A DNA stretch of 64,000 nt, from positions 3,055,501 to 3,119,500 of the forward strand of contig NZ_CP111085.1 in the NCBI RefSeq assembly GCF_026278345.1, read 5' to 3'. Positions 59,718 to 64,000 of the stretch are shown here, one piece after another (the first letter of the stretch is position 1; every line of letters starts with the position of its first letter). The notes under the pieces were generated by a model. It was not told where the DNA came from, did not search any database, and was given only the letters and a program-made list of their open reading frames with translations. Source of the DNA: Tellurirhabdus rosea (GTDB lineage: Bacteria; Bacteroidota; Bacteroidia; Cytophagales; Spirosomataceae). Position numbers and translations under genes: made by a program.

Positions 59718-61183
59718 TGAACCGCCGTTAAACCCATCGTCAGCCACTTTTCCCGCTCTTCCAACCCCACCTCGTTGTCGGTATCCAGCAGCAGGAGGGA
59801 AAGTCCGTCGGCCTCGGGGTCGTAGTCAATTCGCAGCCCGACAAAGTCCAGGTACGCGTTGACCAGCTCTTCCAGCGGTTCATTGCCGAAGATGCAGGTG
59901 TTGAAATACCAGTCGAGGGGCTCACCGGCCACTTCTTCGCAGACGGCCCGGTAATCGTCCAGTGTGTAGCCGACAAACGGCTTGCCGAAGCGTTCCCACA
60001 TCAGGCGCATCACGTCGTCGAGCGTCCGGTCGTGGTCGGTTTTGCGGCGGAGGTGCAGGTCCAGCAGCATGGCCGCGATGGCTCCTTTTTGGTAGACGGA
60101 CACTTTCCGGTCCGGAACGCCCTTTTCGTAGCCGTCGAGCCACAGGTCCCAGGATGATTCCGCCAGCGACTGGGCGGCCCGGCCGTTCTGCTCAAAATGC
60201 CGTTTCAGCAGCACGTGCAGTTCCTTGCGGTACGCCTCGTCGCTGAACACTCCCGAGCGGCGGAGCAGCAGGTCGCCGTAGTAGGTCGTGACGCCCTCGG
60301 CCACAAAGCAGGTCGGAAAGTAGTTTTCCCGCGTAAAATCGTACGGCAGCAGCTCCACAGGCCGGATGCGGCAGATATTCCAGGCGTGGAAAAGCTCGTG
60401 CGACGACACGCCGATAAAGTCGTTGTAAAGTCCTTCGCCCTCGTCGTTCGGCCCCAGGACAAGCACCGTCGAGTTGCGGTGTTCGACGCCGTGGTAGACC
60501 GGTATGTTTTGAATCAGGGTCAGAAAGTGGTAATCGCGTTCCGGAAATTCTCCGAACAACTGCAACTGCACGTCCGTAAACCGCACAAAATCCTCCCGGA
60601 TGCGCTCCCAGTTGGGGCTGTAATCGCCGTGAATCCAGACGTGGAAAACCACGCCGCCCGCCACGTACTGCTCGTGCTTCAGGTCCGGCGAGGCGATCAG
60701 CGGGCTGTCGGCCAGTTCGTAGAAATCGGCCGCCCGGAGCGTGGCCGGTCCGGTCTGTTTGAGGCCGCAGGCAATGGGCCAGTCGGCCGGGATACCCAGT
60801 TGCAGCGTACAGGGCTCATGGAGGCGGCCCTCGGCGTACAGGCAGAGGTTAACGGGGTTGACATACAGCAGCCGGTCGTCGGCATAGCTGGTGCCGGCAT
60901 TGACAAGGTTGCTGAAATAATTGTAACGGATAACCAGCTCCCGGACGCCTTCGGTCTGCACCCGCCAGCGGTCTTTGGTTATTTTCCGGAAGTCCACGGC
61001 CCGGCCTTCGCCGTCGGTGATGGCAAACTGCTGGATGTTTTTGGCAAAGTTTTGAAGCTCGTAGCGGCCGGGCCGCCAGGCAGGAAGCTGCAGTTCGACG
61101 GTGGGAGTGTGAATGTCCGTCAGACGGCATTCCACGTTCAGAAAACGCGATTCGGGGTTCTCGGAGAATATCGTGTAGTGCAT
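59714..61183 (-). CDS. M61 family peptidase
   Basis: The 489-residue glycyl-aminopeptidase-like protein has an N-terminal beta domain (ELQLPAWRPGRYELQNFAKN) and the zinc motif His262-Glu-Leu-Phe-His266 in SHELFHAWNICRIRP, with Glu296 in FVAEGVTTYY as third ligand. Many M61 members are near 600 residues and end in a PDZ domain; this one stops after the peptidase domain. No signal peptide, so likely cytosolic. Its stop lies in a word-built hairpin. Confidence 0.9.
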   Translation of the reverse strand: MHYTIFSENPESRFLNVECRLTDIHTPTVELQLPAWRPGRYELQNFAKNIQQFAITDGEGRAVDFRKITKDRWRVQTEGVRELVIRYNYFSNLVNAGTSYADDRLLYVNPVNLCLYAEGRLHEPCTLQLGIPADWPIACGLKQTGPATLRAADFYELADSPLIASPDLKHEQYVAGGVVFHVWIHGDYSPNWERIREDFVRFTDVQLQLFGEFPERDYHFLTLIQNIPVYHGVEHRNSTVLVLGPNDEGEGLYNDFIGVSSHELFHAWNICRIRPVELLPYDFTRENYFPTCFVAEGVTTYYGDLLLRRSGVFSDEAYRKELHVLLKRHFEQNGRAAQSLAESSWDLWLDGYEKGVPDRKVSVYQKGAIAAMLLDLHLRRKTDHDRTLDDVMRLMWERFGKPFVGYTLDDYRAVCEEVAGEPLDWYFNTCIFGNEPLEELVNAYLDFVGLRIDYDPEADGLSLLLLDTDNEVGLEEREKWLTMGLTAVH

Positions 61184-61190
61184 GAAAGCC

Positions 61191-61300
61191 GTTTATGGTT
61201 TAAAGTTTATCGTTTGGAGTTTATGGTTTACAGCCGTCCGCGTGAGTAGCCAATTTACCCTCAACTATAACCTTTAAACCATAAACTCTAAACCCGAAAC
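61191..61300. repeat. Inverted repeat of GTTTATG/AAACCAT heptamers (M61-rpmH gap)
   Basis: The left arm (61191-61230) is GTTTATG, GTTTAAA, GTTTATC, GTTTGGA, GTTTATG, and the right arm (61266-61300) is AACCTTTAAACCATAAACTC plus TAAACCCGAAAC. It lies between the divergent M61 and rpmH genes. Confidence 0.8.
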
Positions 61301-61352
61301 TACGGAGTAAGGTAATCGCTTGTTTCTGAAAACTATAAAAAGGTTTGGATGG

Positions 61353-61384
61353 CTTGTTCGTAAAGGAAACATTAGCTACCTTTG
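61353..61384 (+). promoter_or_regulatory. rpmH promoter
   Basis: CTTG (61353-61356) and TACCTTTG (61377-61384) are spaced 20 nt. The -7 box is a full match to TAnnTTTG and the -33 box has one mismatch. Transcription would start near 61391, 35 nt before rpmH. Confidence 0.7.
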
Positions 61385-61425
61385 CGGACTCTTTCAGGAA
61401 CAACGACACAAACGCATACATTGCC

Positions 61426-61593
61426 ATGAAAAGAACATACCAACCGTCGAACCGTAAGCGGAAAAACAAGCACGGCTTCCGCGAGCGTATGGCATCCGCT
61501 AACGGCCGCAAGGTGCTGGCCGCCCGCCGTAGAAAAGGCCGTCATAAGCTGACCGTCTCTGACGAGAAGAAAGGCGATCGCTTCAAATTTTAA
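61426..61593 (+). CDS. rpmH: 50S ribosomal protein L34
   Basis: L34 is a small basic large-subunit protein. The 55-residue product starts [20 protein letters not shown], the family signature. The in-frame ATG 27 codons upstream lies before the promoter's expected start and is rejected. rnpA follows after 51 nt, as in most bacteria. Confidence 0.97.
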   Translation: MKRTYQPSNRKRKNKHGFRERMASANGRKVLAARRRKGRHKLTVSDEKKGDRFKF

Positions 61594-61600
61594 GGCTGAA

Positions 61601-61637
61601 CGTTAGACGTTGAAGGTTTAACGTTCAACGTTTAACG
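61601..61637. repeat. 14-bp inverted repeat of ACGTT words (rpmH-rnpA gap)
   Basis: CGTTAGACGTTGAA (61601-61614) pairs with TTCAACGTTTAACG (61624-61637) with one mismatch and a 9-nt loop. It fills most of the gap between two co-transcribed genes. Confidence 0.75.
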
Positions 61638-61644
61638 ACTCTTT

Positions 61645-62073
61645 ATGCAGCAAACCTTCACGAAATCCGAGCGGCTTTGCAGCAAAAAGACCATTGGTCA
61701 GTTATTTGAAAAAGGTAGTACGGCTGTAGGGACGTACTACCTTTTTCCGTATCGGGTGCTGTATCTGCGCGCCGAAACGCCCCTTTCCCCCGAGTCGCCC
61801 GGCGATTTTCCGGAAGCTGAAAAAGGCCCCGCGCCGCTGCCCGCCATCCTGATTACCGTTTCCAAACGGAACTTCAAACAGGCCGTGGACCGAAACCTCA
61901 TTCGTCGCCGCATCCGCGAAGCCTACCGCAAAAACAAGCCGTTCCTGTACGGCACCCCGGAAAAACCGAAAACTCCCCCCGCGTACATTGCCTTTTTGTA
62001 TACCGCCCGAAAGAAAATTTCGTTTGAAGAGATAGAAAAAAGCATGAAATTGGTTTTGACTAAGCTTCAATAG
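61645..62073 (+). CDS. rnpA: Ribonuclease P protein component
   Basis: RnpA assists the RNase P RNA in tRNA 5' maturation. The 142-residue basic product starts MQQTFTKSERLCSKKTIGQL and has the RNR signature VDRNLIRRRIREAYR. Residues 45-65 (SPESPGDFPEAEKGPAP) form a loop longer than in Escherichia coli. It is followed by the S41 gene after 11 nt. Confidence 0.96.
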   Translation: MQQTFTKSERLCSKKTIGQLFEKGSTAVGTYYLFPYRVLYLRAETPLSPESPGDFPEAEKGPAPLPAILITVSKRNFKQAVDRNLIRRRIREAYRKNKPFLYGTPEKPKTPPAYIAFLYTARKKISFEEIEKSMKLVLTKLQ

Positions 62074-62084
62074 CCTCTATCCCT

Positions 62085-63752
62085 ATGCGCAAACGTTTTA
62101 CCATCGCGGCTACGGTCGCGCTCCTGGCCGGGGGGCTGGGCCTCGCTTCGTTCCGACAGGACGACCGCTTTTTCGAAATCGCGAAAAACCTCGACATCTA
62201 CGCCACGCTGTTCAAAGAACTGAATCTGTACTACGTTGACGAAATAAATCCCAACCGCATGGTGAAATCGAGCATCGATGCCATGCTGAAGGGCCTTGAC
62301 CCGTACACCAATTTCTACGCAGAAGACGAAATCGAGGACTACATGACCATGACCACGGGCCGCTACAACGGCATCGGGGCGCTGGTCGGCAACCGGCAGG
62401 GCAGAACCATCGTCATGATGGTCTACGAAGGAACGCCCGCCGAAAAGTCCGGGCTGCGGATTGGGGACGAAATCATCAAAGTGGACGGCGTGGACATCAA
62501 AACCCGCCGCGACCGCTCGGGCGACCTGTCGGATGCGGATAAACTGCTGCGCGGACAGACCAACACGGCCGTTAAACTGACCGTGAAGCGCGTCGGGGCC
62601 AAAGACCCGCTCGACCTGAGCGTGATGCGCGACGTGGTGAAGATGACCAACGTGCCGTACTACGGCATGCTGAACGACGAGGTCGGCTACATCGACCTGA
62701 AAGATTTTACGGCCACGGCCTCCCGGGAAGTCCGCAACGCGTTTGTGGAGTTGAAGAACAAAGGCATGAAAAAGCTGGTGCTCGACGTGCGCGAGAACCC
62801 CGGCGGTCTGCTGAATATGTCCATCGATATTGCCAATATCTGGATTCCGAAGGACGCGGAGGTCGTGACGACCAAAGGCAAAGTGACCGACTGGAACAAG
62901 ACCTACACGGCCCTGAACCCGCCGCTCGACCTGGAAATACCGCTGGTGGTGCTGACCAACAGCCGAAGCGCTTCGGCGGCCGAGATTGTCTCGGGGGTAA
63001 TTCAGGATTACGACCGGGGCGTACTGGTCGGCCAGCGGACCTACGGCAAAGGGCTGGTGCAGACCACCCGCGAATTGTCGTTCAATACGAAGCTGAAAAT
63101 TACGACGGCCAAGTATTACATCCCGAGCGGCCGCTGCATCCAGGCCATCGACTACAGCCACCGCAACCCGGACGGCAGCGTGGGCAAGATTCCGGATTCG
63201 CTCCGGACGGCGTTTAAAACCAAAAACGGCCGCGTGGTGTACGATGGCGGCGGCGTCACGCCGGACATTACGACCGAGGCTCCGACCCCGACGCCGATTG
63301 CCCTCAGCCTGACCAACAAGGGCCTGATCTTCGATTATGCCGTGAAATACCGGAATTCGCACCCGAGCATCAAGCCCGCCCGCGAGTTCCGCCTGACGGA
63401 TGCCGAATACGCGGAGTTTACGAACTGGCTGAAAGACAAGGAGTACGATTATACAACGCAGGTGGAAAAAGACCTCGCTACCCTTGAAGCCTCGGCCAAG
63501 AAGGAAAAGTATTTCGACAAAATTGAAGAACAGCTGAAGGCGCTCAAAAACAAAGCGTCGCACAGCAAGGACGCCGACCTGATTACCTTCAAAGCAGAGT
63601 TGAAATCGCTGCTGGAACAGGAAATTGCCGGGCATTATTATTTGCAGAAGGGCCTGAAAGAAGCGTCTTTCTCCTCGGATCCGGAAATCAAAGCCGCCCT
63701 GGACCTGTTCAAGGACATGAACAAGTACCAGACTATTTTGAAAGGAAAATAA
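62085..63752 (+). CDS. S41 family C-terminal processing peptidase
   Basis: The 555-residue periplasmic protease has a signal peptide or anchor (1-22), a PDZ domain (about 90-170, with GRTIVMMVYEGTPAEKSGLR) and an S41 catalytic domain. The Ser is in NSRSASAAEI (292-301) and the Lys322 in QRTYGKGLVQ. The C-terminal DUF3340-like helical extension (about 430-555) is typical for the Bacteroidota form. Start 62085 is 11 nt after rnpA. Confidence 0.95.
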   Translation: MRKRFTIAATVALLAGGLGLASFRQDDRFFEIAKNLDIYATLFKELNLYYVDEINPNRMVKSSIDAMLKGLDPYTNFYAEDEIEDYMTMTTGRYNGIGALVGNRQGRTIVMMVYEGTPAEKSGLRIGDEIIKVDGVDIKTRRDRSGDLSDADKLLRGQTNTAVKLTVKRVGAKDPLDLSVMRDVVKMTNVPYYGMLNDEVGYIDLKDFTATASREVRNAFVELKNKGMKKLVLDVRENPGGLLNMSIDIANIWIPKDAEVVTTKGKVTDWNKTYTALNPPLDLEIPLVVLTNSRSASAAEIVSGVIQDYDRGVLVGQRTYGKGLVQTTRELSFNTKLKITTAKYYIPSGRCIQAIDYSHRNPDGSVGKIPDSLRTAFKTKNGRVVYDGGGVTPDITTEAPTPTPIALSLTNKGLIFDYAVKYRNSHPSIKPAREFRLTDAEYAEFTNWLKDKEYDYTTQVEKDLATLEASAKKEKYFDKIEEQLKALKNKASHSKDADLITFKAELKSLLEQEIAGHYYLQKGLKEASFSSDPEIKAALDLFKDMNKYQTILKGK

Positions 63753-63758
63753 CAATAC

Positions 63759-63874
63759 AGTTAGGAGTTAAGAATTATGAGTTAAGAGTTAAAAATAGCT
63801 TTCAACGCGCAGCGGAGCCTGTCGCAGCGACTGACCGCTTTTAACTCTTAACTCATAATTCTTAACTCCTAACT
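63759..63874. repeat. Perfect 36-bp inverted repeat of GAGTTAAGA words (S41-tsaB gap)
   Basis: Arms 63759-63794 and 63839-63874 are perfect reverse complements over 36 bp. The 44-nt loop has AATAGCTTTCAACGCGCAGC and GCGGAGCC. It ends 7 nt before tsaB. Confidence 0.95.
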
Positions 63875-63881
63875 CCATTTT

Positions 63882-64000
63882 ATGCTGATTCTCTCCATTG
63901 ATACTTCCACCACCGTTTGCTCCGTCGCTTTGCACAAAGATGGGCAGGTGCTGGCCTGTTACGAATTGTTTGCCGAAAAGTCTTCTTCGGGCATGCTCAC
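63882..64000 (+). CDS. tsaB: tRNA threonylcarbamoyladenosine protein TsaB (3' partial)
   Basis: TsaB partners TsaD in making t6A37 of tRNAs. The 39 visible residues begin MLILSIDTSTTVCSVALHKD, the ASKHA-type start of TsaB (ILSIDTSTT.CSVAL). The rest lies right of the window. It starts 7 nt after the 36-bp palindrome, in the same direction as the S41 gene. Confidence 0.9.
   Translation, partial: MLILSIDTSTTVCSVALHKDGQVLACYELFAEKSSSGML

Noticed and set aside
62067-63755. 562-residue antisense frame over the S41 gene
   Set aside because: GC-skewed codons give long open frames on the other strand; the plus-strand gene has all motifs.

Overview
The window is a chromosomal segment of a Bacteroidota bacterium, most likely of the Cytophagales and close to Spirosoma or Larkinella. 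Three things suggest this: the gene content (BlaI/M56/TonB genes, a MoxR/DUF58/DUF4129/SpoIIM cluster, DUF3050, NIPSNAP, LytS/LytTR), promoters of the Bacteroidota type (-7 TAnnTTTG with a -33 TTTG-like box, no Escherichia-type -10), and protein signatures of the ribosomal genes. The genus is an inference. No rRNA, tRNA, CRISPR array, phage or insertion sequence was found, and no gene-free stretch exceeds 300 bases.

Layout. 1-14724 (+) is the joined S10-spc-alpha ribosomal superoperon from within rplD through rplQ, including secY, map, infA, rpmJ and rpoA. 14885-15997 is carA. 16043-19462 (-) holds two TPM-domain genes, lemA and a DASH-type photolyase/cryptochrome. 19584-32370 is a mosaic of housekeeping genes (DUF547, SDR, prfA, a lipoprotein, mnmH, an AT-rich orphan, pdxJ, yqeY, cvpA-rlmN, a Pit phosphate transporter, an acyltransferase, DUF3050, an outer-membrane barrel). 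32498-39459 has dsbD, a PhyH dioxygenase divergent from an AraC regulator, glyA, tatC and a small conserved protein. 39516-49127 carries an M20 peptidase and a membrane/AAA cluster: SpoIIM-like, two related membrane proteins, DUF4129, DUF4350, MoxR and DUF58 on the minus strand, with an RDD gene divergent. 49211-54228 has an amidohydrolase, a histidine-phosphatase lipoprotein, a barrel protein and a LytS/LytTR two-component pair. 54301-58647 (-) is a BlaI/M56 operon with three TonB-C genes. 58845-61183 has NIPSNAP and M61 peptidase genes. 61426-64000 (+) holds rpmH, rnpA, an S41 protease and the start of tsaB.

Two points stand out. First, many intergenic gaps contain a long inverted repeat whose arms are built from 7-8 nt words repeated in tandem (GAGTTAA, GTTTAAA, GAATGAG, CACAGAG and others). 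The word differs from site to site but the architecture is constant. Three are perfect over 36-41 bp, and two share a homologous core in opposite orientation under different arms. Second, the M56 gene of the BlaI operon is separated from its downstream TonB gene by one in-frame TAA: translation of the same frame continues directly into a CarboxypepD-reg/TonB-C/plug-like protein. The next two genes each begin with a remnant of the M56 C-terminus, which indicates tandem duplication and decay of a sensor-TonB fusion.
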